Numbered from the stretch's first letter, positions 7,749-18,401 are shown. The stretch is DNA of 64,000 nucleotides from Olsenella uli (GCF_016900775.1 NZ_JACJKN010000014.1:1-64000), one strand, 5' to 3'. Numbers and translations are program-made. The notes: a model not told the origin generated them from the letters alone.

Positions 7749-8874
7749 ATGGTCTATGCAAACGTTGAAGACAGCCGTTTACCCCGAGCTTTGGCGAGGT
7801 CCCTCTCGTAATGGCGGGGCGTGGGCAGCTCCTTTCAGAGTTTGACCGGGCATTTACCTCTCAGGCACGCCGGCCCAGTCTTACGTCGCTCATCTCAGGG
7901 GCCCGCGGCACGGGAAAAACTGCACTTCTCACGCTTGTTGAGGAGCGCGCGCAGCAGCGGGGCTGGATTGCCGTCGACCTCGTCTCGCTTCCCGGAATGT
8001 TAGAAGACGCGCTCGAGCAGACTTGCTCGCGCGCCGCCCATCTTCTAAAGGGTGCAGATGACGTGCGGCTCACCAGTCTCGGTGTTGGGCCACTGAGTGT
8101 TGGCGTGAGCCACTCCAACCAGGGCCGGGGGAATTGGCGCACACAACTGACGAGCCTGCTCGATGAGCTCGAAAAGCATGACGTGGGCCTTCTGATTACC
8201 GTTGATGAGATAATCCCCGGGCTTGACGAACTCATCCAGCTGGTCTCCACCTATCAGCTCTTAGTGCGAGAGGGGAGGAAGGTTGCTCTGCTGATGGCGG
8301 GCCTTCCCCACAGCACCTCGATGCTCTTGCGGGACCAGTCCGTGTCGTTTCTTCGCCGCGCCCAGCAGGTCCGTTTGGGGAGAATTCCCGACTTTGAGAT
8401 TGAGAAGGCACTGAGGGACACCTTTGCCCACTCCTGCAAGTCCGTGAGCGAGGAGATTCTTGCGGAGGCGGTGCAGGTCATAGAGGGCCTTCCCTTTATG
8501 ATGCAGCTCGTTGGTTTCCGGATGTGGGAGGAGGGCACGGGAGGGGCTTGATTGACGACGATACGGCGAGGGAGGGCATCCGCTTGGCCAAGGAGGAGAT
8601 GAAGTTCCGCGTTCTTCTCGCCAGCTATCAGGACCTGTCGCCCATGGACCGTCGGTTTCTGTACGCAATGACGGAAGACCCCGTAGACAGCTCGGTGCCT
8701 GATGTGGCGCGGCGTATGGGCAAGTCAAACTCCTACGCCACGCAATACAAGAATCGGCTCCTTGAACAGGGAGTTATCGGTCTCTGCGGCAATGGTCGAG
8801 TGCGCTTTGAGCTTCCGGTCATGCGAGAGTTTCTTGCCGAGACGGACGAGGGCCAGGGTTGGAGCCAATCATGA
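7749..8874 (+). pseudogene. AAA+ ATPase with C-terminal winged helix, two frameshifts
   Basis: The start is ATG 7749 behind CTGGAGG (MVYANVEDSR). The frame is lost in the T run near 7779. The next open frame, 7811-8551, carries the ATPase core: GEVPLVMAGRGQLLSEF at the junction, Walker A SGARGTGKTALL, a GLLITVDEI Walker B and the GRKVALLMAGLP segment. The frame is lost again in the G-rich run near 8530-8550. The last frame, ending at 8874, gives the DDDTAREGIRLA linker and a winged-helix end (DVARRMGKSNSYATQYKNRLLEQGVIG). Each break is repaired by adding one base, giving about 375 aa. The family is multi-copy in Coriobacteriia and of unknown role, possibly chromosome or defence related. As written it would not be functional. 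Confidence 0.8.
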
Positions 8875-9041
8875 AAATGAGCCACCCCGGGGTACTTTGA
8901 GAAGAACGAGCTGGGCGGGTGCAGCGGTGCTATAGCCCGCCCCGCGCAGCCCGCCTTGCCCTCGCCACCCGCCGAAAAGACGCCCGCCATCCCGTGCGCC
9001 TGCCGCACGCTTGCCTCACCCAACCCGACCAAGGAGGCTCC
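8875..9041. other. Intergenic region before the AIM24-like gene
   Basis: 167 bp without a supported gene. It contains GAGAAGAACGAG, a partial copy of the window-wide 12-mer, and ends in the AAGGAGG ribosome site of the next gene. No clear promoter hexamers were found. Confidence 0.4.
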
Positions 9042-9842
9042 ATGCACATCTACAACTTCCTCGACAACGACGACGCCAAGACCATCGCCGAGAAGGGCCC
9101 CTTCAAGGTGATTGAGTGGCAGCGCGACCTCTCGGTGCCGTATCTCGGCGCGCAGGCCGCTTATTTTGCCGCCAAGATGGACGTGCGCCGTCGGCAGCTT
9201 GTCTGCCAGATTGATGGTCGTACGGGCGTGACGCTGCAGGCGGGTGCCATGCAGTGGACGGCCGGCAGCATCCAGGCAACCACCGGCGTCAAGGGCGTGG
9301 GCGACTTCTTTGGCAAGGCGCTGCGCGGCTCCGTCACCGGCGAGTCCGCCATCAAGCCGGAGTACGTGGGTACGGGAACCATCGTGTGCGAGCCCACGTA
9401 TCGCCACATCCTGCTCATGAGCCCGCAGGCCGAGATGGGCGGCACCATGGTGGTCAACGACGGCCTTTTCATGGCCTGCACCTCGGACATCAAGCACCGC
9501 GCCATCATGGTCAAGCGCCCAAGCGCCATGGTTGCGGGCAACGAGGGCCTGTTCAACCTCGGCCTTGAGGGCGCGGGCGTGGTGGCGCTGGAGTCTCCGG
9601 TCCCCGCGAGCGAGCTCGTGGTGGTGGACCTGGACGGCGACGAGCTCAAGGTTGACGGCGACTTCGCCATTGCCTGGTCAGAGGCCCTGAGCTTTACGGT
9701 GGAGCGCAGCGGCAAGTCCCTCGTTGGCTCGGCTGTCTCCGGGGAGGGCCTGGTCAACGTCTATCGTGGTCATGGGCGCGTGCTCCTTTCGCCCGTGGCG
9801 TCGCTCACGCCCAATCCCAACGCTGGCACCGGCGAGGTGTAG
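9042..9842 (+). CDS. AIM24 family protein
   Basis: 266 aa from ATG 9042, with AAGGAGG seven bases upstream. The sequence is beta-rich with the AIM24 features: VIEWQRDLSVPYLGAQAAYFAAK, LQAGAMQWTAGSIQ, EPTYRHILL, then a GNEGLFNLGLEGAGVVALESP core and a VVVDLDGDELKVDGDFAIAW end. The family forms a double beta-sandwich also found in mitochondrial AIM24; its bacterial role is unknown. There is no signal peptide or membrane helix. It appears to be a single-gene unit, with a copy of GGCGAGAAGAAC just after the stop. Confidence 0.8.
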   Translation: MHIYNFLDNDDAKTIAEKGPFKVIEWQRDLSVPYLGAQAAYFAAKMDVRRRQLVCQIDGRTGVTLQAGAMQWTAGSIQATTGVKGVGDFFGKALRGSVTGESAIKPEYVGTGTIVCEPTYRHILLMSPQAEMGGTMVVNDGLFMACTSDIKHRAIMVKRPSAMVAGNEGLFNLGLEGAGVVALESPVPASELVVVDLDGDELKVDGDFAIAWSEALSFTVERSGKSLVGSAVSGEGLVNVYRGHGRVLLSPVASLTPNPNAGTGEV

Positions 9843-9935
9843 GCCCGCGCAAAAGACCGGCGAGAAGAACGGGCGGGCCCGGACACTCACGTCCGAGTCC
9901 GCCCGATGTGCAAAAGTGCCCGTTCCCTTTGCGCG

Positions 9936-12515
9936 CTAGCAGGTCGCCCCGCCCACGACGGTCTTGCCCAGGATGGCGTCCTTGTCGATGGGCGCGGTCA
10001 GCAGCTTCTCCTGCACGTAGTCAAAGCCGAGGCGCGCCACGGTGTCGGCGAAGCGCTCGCCGCTCTCGCCTTCGTCGCGGAAGAAGAGGATCGCGCGCTC
10101 CACGAGGTCCATGACCTCGTCCTCGCTGGTGAAGATCTTGTCCAGCGCCTGGCCGTGCGCGGTCTTCTTGCCCCAGCGCCCGCCGATGTAGACCTTGTAG
10201 CCGGCGAGCCCCTCGGTCACGGCGCCAAACGGGCATGCGCCCACGCAGCGGCCGCAGTGGTTGCACGCGGCCTCGTTGATCGTGATCTTGCCGTCCGGCC
10301 CGATCTGCGCGTCGCCCATGGGGCACGCCTTCACGACCTGGCAGACCTTGCACGCGCGGCACTTCTCAAGGTCGATCTGCGGTACGCGCTGGCCAACGAT
10401 GCCCAGGTCGTTGAGGTCGGGTTTGACGCACATGTTGGGGCAGCCGCCCACGGCGATCTTGAACTTGTGCGGCAGCTCCACGCCGTGGTAGCCCACGTAG
10501 AAGCGCTCGTGCAGCTTCTCGGAGAGGTCGAAGGTGTCGATGAGGCCGTACTGGCAGGTGGTGCCCTTGCAGCTCACCACCGGGCGCACCTTGGAGCCGG
10601 TGCCGCCGGCGTCCAGGCCGTGGTCCTGCAGAAACGCGATGCACGCGTCGATGTTCTCGTACCTCACGCCCTGGATCTCCAGCGTGAGGCGCGTGGTCAT
10701 GGTGACCTCGCCGGAGCCAAAGCGCTCGGCGGCCTCGGCCACGGCGCGCTGCTCGTCAACCGTGATCTTGCCGTTGCGCGTGATCACGCGGATGTTGAAG
10801 ACGTCATCGAAGCGCTTGTCCTGGAGGCACCCCAGGCCCTTGAGGCGCTTGATCTCCGCCGCGGGGAGCTTGGCGCCGGCCGGGCGCGGCACGTGCACCT
10901 CGTTGAACGTGATGCCGCCCTCGAGCACGCGCGTCTGCGTGTAGCCGGCGGCCTTGAGGCGGTTCTGCGTGAAGTAGCCGCGCTTGCCCTTGGCGCACAC
11001 GAGCAGGAGCTTCTCGTCCTTCTTGTGCCCGGGCAGGCCCTCGGGGCCAATCTTGGTGAGGTCCACCCACTCCGCGCCGGGGATCGTGGGCGCGGGCAGC
11101 ACATCGATGACGTGGTAGTCCACGGCGGCGCCGGCGGCGTACTCGGCCGGCGTGAAGCTCTCCAGCGCCCCCGCGAGCTTGTTCTCCAGGATGTAGGCCG
11201 TCGTGACCAGCGGGTGAATGGCGGTCGAGAAGGGCGGCGCGTAGGAGAGGTCCATGAGGTCGAGGTCCTCCACGGCAAGCCCGCGCGAGAGCGCAGCCAC
11301 CATCACGTCCGTAACCTTGTCCACGGCGCCGGCGCCGAGCACCTGCACGCCGAGCAGCCGGTGCGAGCCGCGGTCTGCGATAAGCTTCACGAAGAAGCTC
11401 GAGGAACCGGGGTAGTAGTGCGCCTTGTCGTCCACCACGGAGACCACGCTCACCGGGTCAAAGCCCGCCTCGCGCGCCGCGGCCTCGGTGAGGCCGGTGC
11501 GCCCGCCGTTGAGGGTGGGCAGCAGGCGCACCACGCCGGTGCCGAGCGCGCCGGGGTAGGGGGTGGGCGTGCCCGTGAGCGTGCGGGCGATCGCGCGGCC
11601 GCAGATGTTGGCCGTCGAGCCCATGGCGCTCCAGAACGGCTCGCCGGTGATGAGGTTCGTCACCTCGGCGCAGTCGCCTGCGGCGTAGACGTCCGGCAGG
11701 TTGGTGGCGCCGAACTCGTCCACGAGGATGCAGCCCTTGAGCGTCTCCACGCCGGAGCCCTCGAGCCACGCGGTGTTGGGACGGATGCCAATGGAGAGGA
11801 TCACGAGGTCCGCCGGCAGGGTCCCGGACGCGGTCTCCACGGCCTCGACCTTGCCCTCGCCCGCGATGCCCTTGAGCGCGCACGACGTCATCACGCGCAC
11901 GCCGGCCGCCTTGAGCTGGCGCTGAGCGAAGCCGGCCATCTCGGGGTCAAAGACGTTGGGCAGGATTTGCGGCATCGCGTCGATCACGGTGACGGAGAGG
12001 CCGCGCGCGAGCAGGTTCTCGGCGACCTCCAGGCCGATGAAGCCGGCGCCCACCACCACGGCGCGGCGCGCCCCGGCGTCCGCGTAGGCGCGGATGGCCT
12101 CGGCGTCGTCCGGCGTGCGCACGGTAAAGACGCCGGGCAGCTCGGCGCCGGGAAGGCCGGCGGGCACAAACGGCGAGGCGCCGGTGGCAATGACCAGCTT
12201 GTCGTACTTCTCGGCGTGGCTCGTTCCGTCCTTCTCGCGCACCGTGACCTCGTGGGCGGTCGCGTCAAGCGCCACGGCCTCCACGCCCGTGCGCACCTCC
12301 ACGCCGGTGAGCCCCGCGTAGGCGGCCGGCGTGCTGACGATGAGGTCGGCGCGGCTCTGGATGCTCCCGCCGATGTAGTACGGCAGGCCGCAGCCGGCGT
12401 AGCTGATGTCCTCGCTCTTGGTCACAACGACGACCTCGGCCGAGCGGTCGCAGCGCTTGAGCTTGGCCGCGACCTTGGTTCCGGCGGCCACGCCGCCGAC
12501 GATCAGGTACCTCAT
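9936..12515 (-). CDS. Fused FAD/NAD oxidoreductase - rhodanese - sirohaem sulfite/nitrite reductase - ferredoxin
   Basis: 859 aa from ATG 12515, behind GGAGAGG. Residues 1-450 are a CoA-disulfide-reductase-like flavoprotein: FAD motif VGGVAAGTKVAAKL, active-site region SYAGCGLPYY, NAD motif VVVGAGFIGLEVAENL and VYAAGDCAEV. Residues about 470-540 are a rhodanese-like domain with a cysteine in LLLVCAKGK. From about 555 on is a sirohaem reductase half: CKGTTC and GGCPNMC supply the C-x5-C and C-x3-C ligands of the coupled 4Fe-4S/sirohaem centre. Then come two ferredoxin clusters (CRACKVCQVVKACP and CNHCGRCVGACP). One cytoplasmic polypeptide could therefore carry electrons from NAD(P)H to sulfite or a persulfide-derived substrate. 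A CbiK-like chelatase that could make sirohaem lies 1.4 kb away. The exact substrate is inferred, not shown. Confidence 0.85.
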   Translation of the reverse strand: MRYLIVGGVAAGTKVAAKLKRCDRSAEVVVVTKSEDISYAGCGLPYYIGGSIQSRADLIVSTPAAYAGLTGVEVRTGVEAVALDATAHEVTVREKDGTSHAEKYDKLVIATGASPFVPAGLPGAELPGVFTVRTPDDAEAIRAYADAGARRAVVVGAGFIGLEVAENLLARGLSVTVIDAMPQILPNVFDPEMAGFAQRQLKAAGVRVMTSCALKGIAGEGKVEAVETASGTLPADLVILSIGIRPNTAWLEGSGVETLKGCILVDEFGATNLPDVYAAGDCAEVTNLITGEPFWSAMGSTANICGRAIARTLTGTPTPYPGALGTGVVRLLPTLNGGRTGLTEAAAREAGFDPVSVVSVVDDKAHYYPGSSSFFVKLIADRGSHRLLGVQVLGAGAVDKVTDVMVAALSRGLAVEDLDLMDLSYAPPFSTAIHPLVTTAYILENKLAGALESFTPAEYAAGAAVDYHVIDVLPAPTIPGAEWVDLTKIGPEGLPGHKKDEKLLLVCAKGKRGYFTQNRLKAAGYTQTRVLEGGITFNEVHVPRPAGAKLPAAEIKRLKGLGCLQDKRFDDVFNIRVITRNGKITVDEQRAVAEAAERFGSGEVTMTTRLTLEIQGVRYENIDACIAFLQDHGLDAGGTGSKVRPVVSCKGTTCQYGLIDTFDLSEKLHERFYVGYHGVELPHKFKIAVGGCPNMCVKPDLNDLGIVGQRVPQIDLEKCRACKVCQVVKACPMGDAQIGPDGKITINEAACNHCGRCVGACPFGAVTEGLAGYKVYIGGRWGKKTAHGQALDKIFTSEDEVMDLVERAILFFRDEGESGERFADTVARLGFDYVQEKLLTAPIDKDAILGKTVVGGATC

Positions 12516-12659
12516 GGCATTCCTCTCCGTCTTGCCGCGTCCCCTCGCGGCGCGTAGCTCCATGGTAGGCTCGCGTATCGAGGTTTTTATCGGCAATCGG
12601 CAAGAAGCGCGCCCTTCTCGGCCTATCATGCTGCTCAGGCGAGAAGAACGGGAGGCCCC

Positions 12660-13457
12660 ATGCCCCGCACGGCAATCTTTAGCGACATCGACGGAACGCT
12701 GCTCGACTCCGCCCACCAGGTGTCGCCGCGCACGCGCGCCGCGATCCGCGCGGTCCAGGCGGCTGGCATGCCGTTTGCCATCGTGACGGCGCGCGGCGTC
12801 TCGGGCACCTACCCGCTGCTGGACCAGCAGGGCATCTCCTGCACCGTGGTCACCTACAGCGGCGGCGTCATCCTGGACGAGGGGCGCAACGTCATCCACC
12901 ACCACGGCCTCACGCGCGCCCAGGCGCAGGAGGTCGTCGACTTTGCCGAGGCCGAGGGCCTGGACATGACCTGGAGCGCCTACTCCTTCGAGGACTGGGT
13001 GGCGCCGGACCGCACCGACGAGCGCCTGCTCCAGGAGGAGCGCATCGTCATGGCCGAGGCGCGCGAGGGCACCATCGCCTCGATCGAGCGCGACGAGGTG
13101 CAGAAGATTCTCTGCCTCTGCACGCCCGGCAGCACCAAGGAGGTGGAGCGTCGCCTCAAGGAGCGCTTCCCCGGGCTTGCCATTGCCGTGTCCTCGGAGA
13201 CGCTCATCGAGGTGATGCCCGCCGGCACGAGCAAAGCTGGCGCGGTGCGTACCCTCTGCGACCTCTGGGGGATCGATCCGGCCGACGCCTTCGCCTTTGG
13301 CGACAACTACAACGACCTCCCCATGCTCGAGGCCGTGGGGCACGGCTACCTCATGGGCAACGCGCCGGCGGAGCTCCTGGCCCGCGCGTCGCTCGTCGCG
13401 CCCACGAACGACGAGGACGGCGTGGCGCGCGTCCTCGAGCACCTTGGCCTCACATGA
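12660..13457 (+). CDS. HAD-superfamily phosphatase, Cof type
   Basis: 265 aa from ATG 12660, behind GGGAGG. HAD motif I is FSDIDGTLLDS with the nucleophile Asp at residue 9. Motif III lysine is near GTSKAGAVRTL, and motif IV is FGDNYNDLPML. A C2B cap lies between, as in Cof/YbiV-type sugar or nucleotide phosphatases. It is divergent from the reductase fusion across 144 bp, which hold one 12-mer copy. Its TGA stop is the first three bases of a short REP-like hairpin (13455-13481). The substrate cannot be deduced. Confidence 0.88.
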   Translation: MPRTAIFSDIDGTLLDSAHQVSPRTRAAIRAVQAAGMPFAIVTARGVSGTYPLLDQQGISCTVVTYSGGVILDEGRNVIHHHGLTRAQAQEVVDFAEAEGLDMTWSAYSFEDWVAPDRTDERLLQEERIVMAEAREGTIASIERDEVQKILCLCTPGSTKEVERRLKERFPGLAIAVSSETLIEVMPAGTSKAGAVRTLCDLWGIDPADAFAFGDNYNDLPMLEAVGHGYLMGNAPAELLARASLVAPTNDEDGVARVLEHLGLT

Positions 13458-13481
13458 CAAAGGTGACAGGGCATTTTGTCA
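13455..13481. repeat. REP-like single hairpin (TGACAAAGGTGACAGGG type)
   Basis: TGACAAAGGTGACAGG...TTTTGTCA forms a 7-8 bp stem. It equals one half of the long palindromes at 23445, 25344, 46961 and 51975 and contains the GTGACAGG core. It supplies the TGA stop of the HAD gene. Confidence 0.6.
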
Positions 13482-13517
13482 GGTTTTGCGAATCACTCCG
13501 TCCGAAAGGAGAATCCC

Positions 13518-13880
13518 ATGAAGGTTGCCATCCCCACCCTGGGCAAGGGCGGTCTGGACTGCGAGCGCTCCGGCCACTTTGGCCACTGCGACTGCTTCAC
13601 TGTGGTTGACGTCGAGGACGGCAAGGTCGGCGACGTGAGCGTCATTGACAACCCGCCCCACGAGGAGGGCGGCTGCATGCGTCCCGTGGCGCTGCTCGCC
13701 CAGAACGGCATTGACGCGATCGTGGCCGCGGGCATGGGCATGCGTCCCATGATGGGCTTCGCGCAGGCCGGCATCACCGTCTACTTTGAGAACCAGACCC
13801 CCGGCGTGGGCGACGTCGCGCAGATGGCCGCCGCGGGCACCCTTCCCGTCATGGGCGCCGAGCACGCCTGCCACCACTGA
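13518..13880 (+). CDS. NifX/NifB-type iron-molybdenum cofactor-binding family protein
   Basis: 120 aa from ATG 13518, behind AAAGGAG. It is a full-length Nitro_FeMo-Co domain: N-terminal MKVAIPTLGKGGLD, the SGHFGHCDCFTVVDV motif, IDAIVAAGMGMRPMMGF, and a C-terminal HACHH. Stand-alone members without nitrogenase are common in anaerobes and are thought to bind or carry Fe-S or Mo cofactors; no nif gene is seen here. It is followed after 21 nt by the CbiK-like chelatase, so the two may be co-transcribed in a metal-cofactor context. Confidence 0.88.
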   Translation: MKVAIPTLGKGGLDCERSGHFGHCDCFTVVDVEDGKVGDVSVIDNPPHEEGGCMRPVALLAQNGIDAIVAAGMGMRPMMGFAQAGITVYFENQTPGVGDVAQMAAAGTLPVMGAEHACHH

Positions 13881-13901
13881 CGCGGCAGGGGGGCAGTCCC
13901 T

Positions 13902-14615
13902 TTGTCACGCTTTGACGCCCTGGTCATAGCCGGCTGCCTCTCTGGCGAGAAGAACGACGCGGGTGTGGCCATGCTCGTGGATGAGCTTACGGCGGCCGTG
14001 CGCGCCGACGCGGTGCTGCGCGCCCGCACGGGCGGCCGGCCCGTTGGGCCAACGCTGCCCGAGGCGCTCTCCGAGCTGCGGTCCGCGGGCGTGCGGCGCG
14101 CCCTCGTGGTCACGACGCACGTGGCGGACGGTCGCCTGCAGCGCGCGGCCGCGTCGGCGGTGCGTGGCGCCGCGCTCGGCTTTGAGCGGCTTCGCCTCGC
14201 GCCGCCCCTGCTTGCGGGCGAGAGGGACCGCGCGGCCGTGGCCGCTGCGCTCGACGAGGCCCTGCCCGCGCGCCCCGGTCGCGTCGTGGCCCTTGCCGGG
14301 CATCGGGGGCCGGAGTGCGAGGCCGCGTTCGCCGGCCTGGAGCGCGCCCTTCGGGCTCGCGGGCGCAGCGACGTGCTCGTGGACGCGCCGGAGCGTCTGG
14401 CGGCCCGCCTGGCGAAGGGTGCGGGCGACAAGGTCCTGCTTGGCCCGTTCTTGATGGCGCTCGGCCATCACGCGCGCCACGACGTGCTGGGCGAGCTTGC
14501 GCAGAGCCTCTTCGCGGACGTCTGGCCTCGCGCCCTTGCCGAGCTGCCCGCCATCCGCCGCCTCGTGGTCACCCACGCCCTGGCCTCCTGTCAATTGGGG
14601 ACAGTCCCCAATTGA
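13902..14615 (+). CDS. CbiK-like sirohydrochlorin chelatase
   Basis: 237 aa from TTG 13902 (MSRFDALVIAGCLSGEKND). The start is weakly supported, with G-rich sequence upstream. The C-terminal half has the CbiK pattern LLGPFLMALGHHARHDVLGEL, corresponding to PLMLVAGDHARND in known cobaltochelatases, followed by LAELPAIRRLVVTHA, the usual end of the fold. A first-half VVTTHVADG corresponds to the other metal-site region. Predicted role: insertion of Co or Fe into sirohydrochlorin. Beside a sirohaem reductase, iron insertion is attractive but inferred. The last eight residues (CQLGTVPN) and the stop are encoded by a REP-like palindrome, so the natural C-terminus has been overwritten by the repeat. 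Confidence 0.65.
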   Translation: MSRFDALVIAGCLSGEKNDAGVAMLVDELTAAVRADAVLRARTGGRPVGPTLPEALSELRSAGVRRALVVTTHVADGRLQRAAASAVRGAALGFERLRLAPPLLAGERDRAAVAAALDEALPARPGRVVALAGHRGPECEAAFAGLERALRARGRSDVLVDAPERLAARLAKGAGDKVLLGPFLMALGHHARHDVLGELAQSLFADVWPRALAELPAIRRLVVTHALASCQLGTVPN

Positions 14616-14657
14616 CATAAATTATTTATGCAAATTGGGGACTGTCCCCAATTGACA
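14589..14657. repeat. REPIN-like double palindrome (GGGGACAGTCCCC type)
   Basis: Two inverted palindromes separated by a short AT-rich spacer. The first is TGTCAATTGGGGACAG...CCCCAATTGACA at 14589-14617; the second, GGGGACTGTCCCC with AATTGACA, covers about 14630-14657. The second is the reverse complement of the first apart from one arm end. It overlaps the 3' end of the CbiK-like gene and ends 13 bp before the next start. Confidence 0.75.
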
Positions 14658-14670
14658 GAAAGGACCGCCC

Positions 14671-15219
14671 ATGAAGCTCGTCATTGCCTCTGACATCCAC
14701 GGCGCCGCTGACGCCTGCGCGCGACTCATGTCCGCCATCGAGGCGGAGTCCCCGGACCGCGTGGTCCTGCTCGGCGACCTGCTCTACCACGGCCCGCGCA
14801 ACGATCTGCCCGCGGACTACGCGCCCAAGCGCGTCATCGAGATGCTCAACTCCATGGCCGACCGCGTGATTGCCGTGCGCGGCAACTGCGAGGCCGAGGT
14901 CGACCAGATGGTCCTCAAGTTCCCCTGCATGGCGGACCACAACGTGATGCTCGACCCCACGGCCGACGGCGGCCCCTACACGCTCTTCCTCACGCACGGT
15001 CACGTCTGGGGCCCCGGCTATCACAACAGTGTGGACGCCTGGCCCGCGCTGCCGGCGCGCTCCACCCTCGTCTACGGTCACACGCACATCAAGGTGAGCG
15101 AGAAGAACGCGCAGCACGACGCGTGGGTCTTCAACCCCGGCTCGGCGGGCATCCCCAAGGACGGCTCTGCCAGCTATGGCATCTATGAGAACGGGCGCTT
15201 TGAGCATCGGCTGCTATAG
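14671..15219 (+). CDS. YfcE-type metallophosphodiesterase
   Basis: 182 aa from ATG 14671, behind AGAAAGG. Calcineurin-like motifs in order: ASDIHGA (D-x-H), LLGDLLYHGP (GD-x2-Y-HG), RGNCEAEVD (GNC/GNH), FLTHGHVWG and VYGHTHI (GH-x-H), then FNPGSAG. This is the exact layout of YfcE/YsnB, a manganese-dependent phosphodiesterase whose natural substrate is unsettled. It is cytoplasmic and full length. A REPIN stands in its leader. Confidence 0.9.
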   Translation: MKLVIASDIHGAADACARLMSAIEAESPDRVVLLGDLLYHGPRNDLPADYAPKRVIEMLNSMADRVIAVRGNCEAEVDQMVLKFPCMADHNVMLDPTADGGPYTLFLTHGHVWGPGYHNSVDAWPALPARSTLVYGHTHIKVSEKNAQHDAWVFNPGSAGIPKDGSASYGIYENGRFEHRLL

Positions 15220-15497
15220 CCTTGTTGTCCGCCAAACAGGACTGGCGCCAGTGGCACGGCTCTCTGGTTTGGCGGCCCTATGCCATTTTTACGGGTAAGT
15301 GCACCCCTTTTTTGCCGAAAGACGCCGTGAGGGGATTTGGCGCCCCCGGCTCATCTGCTCTTTTGTGAGGGCGATGGGGCGGCGGACGCCAAGCAGGGCC
15401 TCCCGGCGGTGCACTTAGTGCGTTTTTTGGCACCTGACGTCTGAGAATCGCGTCGCGGAGCGTTCGGGGCCGAGCCCTCAATTCTGCGCGTCAAAAA
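15220..15497. other. Intergenic region upstream of the dnaK operon
   Basis: About 280 bp with no supported gene. It contains inverted arms CCGCCAAAC / GTTTGGCGG (near 15230-15275), which may form the yfcE terminator, and widely spaced arms AAGTGCACC / GGTGCACTT. Two T6 runs suggest terminators. The operator and promoter for dnaK follow. Confidence 0.4.
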
Positions 15498-15520
15498 ATC
15501 TCATGTGTAGAGACTTAGAT
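15498..15520 (+). promoter_or_regulatory. Putative HspR operator upstream of dnaK
   Basis: ATCTCAT-N9-CTTAGAT, followed four bases later by TATAGA, a likely -10 element. The same arrangement occurs before clpB (20702) and hsp20 (25963). The repressor is probably HspR, the last gene of this operon. It differs from the classical HAIR motif CTTGAGT-N7-ACTCAAG in sequence and arm order, so assignment rests on its shared position before three heat-shock genes. Confidence 0.6.
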
Positions 15521-15625
15521 TATGTATAGAATCAGGGCGCAGAGGGGATAAACTCAACCGTACAGACAGGGAACAAGCGAGCGGGCCGGCGCACAGCGGG
15601 CCCCACGCAGGAAAAGGAGAGCATC

Positions 15626-17533
<1,908 letters not shown>

Positions 17534-17608
17534 TCCACGGGCCGTACGTAACAGATTGGGAACGGGGGCGGCCACGGCTACGCGGTCGCCCCTCGTGCAA
17601 AGAGGACC

Positions 17609-17635
17609 GTGCAAAAGGGACAGGCACTTTTGCAC
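17609..17635. repeat. REP-like hairpin between dnaK and grpE
   Basis: GTGCAAAAGGGACAGG...CTTTTGCAC: outer stem GTGCAAAAG with the GGGACAG core. It provides a GTG that could be mistaken for the grpE start. The rest of 17534-17659 shows no gene. Confidence 0.65.
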
Positions 17636-17659
17636 GCCGAACAGTTCGAGGAGGGTGAC

Positions 17660-18391
17660 GTGAAGGTGCCCATCGAGGTAGAGGACGAGAAGAACGAGGC
17701 CATGGAGCCGGAGGTCGTGGAGCCGGAGCCGGAGGACGTCGAGCCGGAGGCCTCCGAGGCGGACATGGATTCGGACGAGGAGCGCGCTCGCGTGGAGGCC
17801 GCCATCCGCGCCGGCGAGGAGGCTGCCGAGCGCGAGCTTGCCGCCGACGCGAGCAAGATCCGCGAGGAGCGCGACGAGCTGCAGAAGAAGCTCGCCGACG
17901 TTGAGGACCAGATCGAGGCCGCCAAGAAGGAGGCCTCCGAGGCCACGGAGCGCATGCTGCGCCTCCAGGCCGACTGGGACAACTATCGCCGTCGCACCGC
18001 CGCCGAGCGGCTTGCCGAGAAGGAGCGTGCGGCGGAGAAGCTGGTCACCGACCTGCTGCCGGTGATCGACGACATCGAGCGCGCCATCGAGCACGCCGGC
18101 GTCACCGAGGGCGACACGCAGTTCCAGCAGTTCGTTGACGGCGTCTCCGCGGTTCACGCCAAGATGCTCGGCGTGCTCGAGAAGGAGGGCGTCGAGCCCA
18201 TCGACCCGGCGGGCGAGCCGTTCGAGCCGCTCGCGCACCAGGCCGTCGGCCGCGTCGAGGACAAGGACGCCTATGACGAGACCGTGGCCCAGGTCTATCA
18301 GAAGGGCTACAGGATGGGCGACAAGGTCATCCGCACCGCCATGGTGACGGTGACCTACGGCGGCCCTAAGCGCCCCGCCGAGGAGGAGTAA
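17660..18391 (+). CDS. grpE: Nucleotide exchange factor GrpE
   Basis: 243 aa from GTG 17660, chosen because GAGGAGGG lies directly upstream. An in-frame GTG at 17609 is inside a repeat and is rejected. The N-terminus is a long acidic disordered stretch, then a coiled coil (about residues 60-110) and the GrpE head: LRLQADWDNYRRRTAAE, LLPVIDDIERAIEHA, VEPIDPAGEPFEPLAHQAV, and KGYRMGDKVIRTAMVTV. It releases ADP from DnaK. It is second in the dnaK operon. The acidic extension is longer than in E. coli GrpE but usual for Actinomycetota. Confidence 0.95.
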   Translation: MKVPIEVEDEKNEAMEPEVVEPEPEDVEPEASEADMDSDEERARVEAAIRAGEEAAERELAADASKIREERDELQKKLADVEDQIEAAKKEASEATERMLRLQADWDNYRRRTAAERLAEKERAAEKLVTDLLPVIDDIERAIEHAGVTEGDTQFQQFVDGVSAVHAKMLGVLEKEGVEPIDPAGEPFEPLAHQAVGRVEDKDAYDETVAQVYQKGYRMGDKVIRTAMVTVTYGGPKRPAEEE

Positions 18392-18401
18392 CGTCGCCAG
18401 C

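Noticed and set aside
9906-12557. Long plus-strand open frame (883 codons) opposite the reductase fusion
   Set aside because: It mirrors the GC-rich codon pattern of the real minus-strand gene and encodes low-complexity Ala/Gly/Arg/His sequence with no domain and no ribosome site.
17609-17659. Upstream GTG start for grpE
   Set aside because: It lies within a REP-like hairpin; GTG 17660 has a strong ribosome site.
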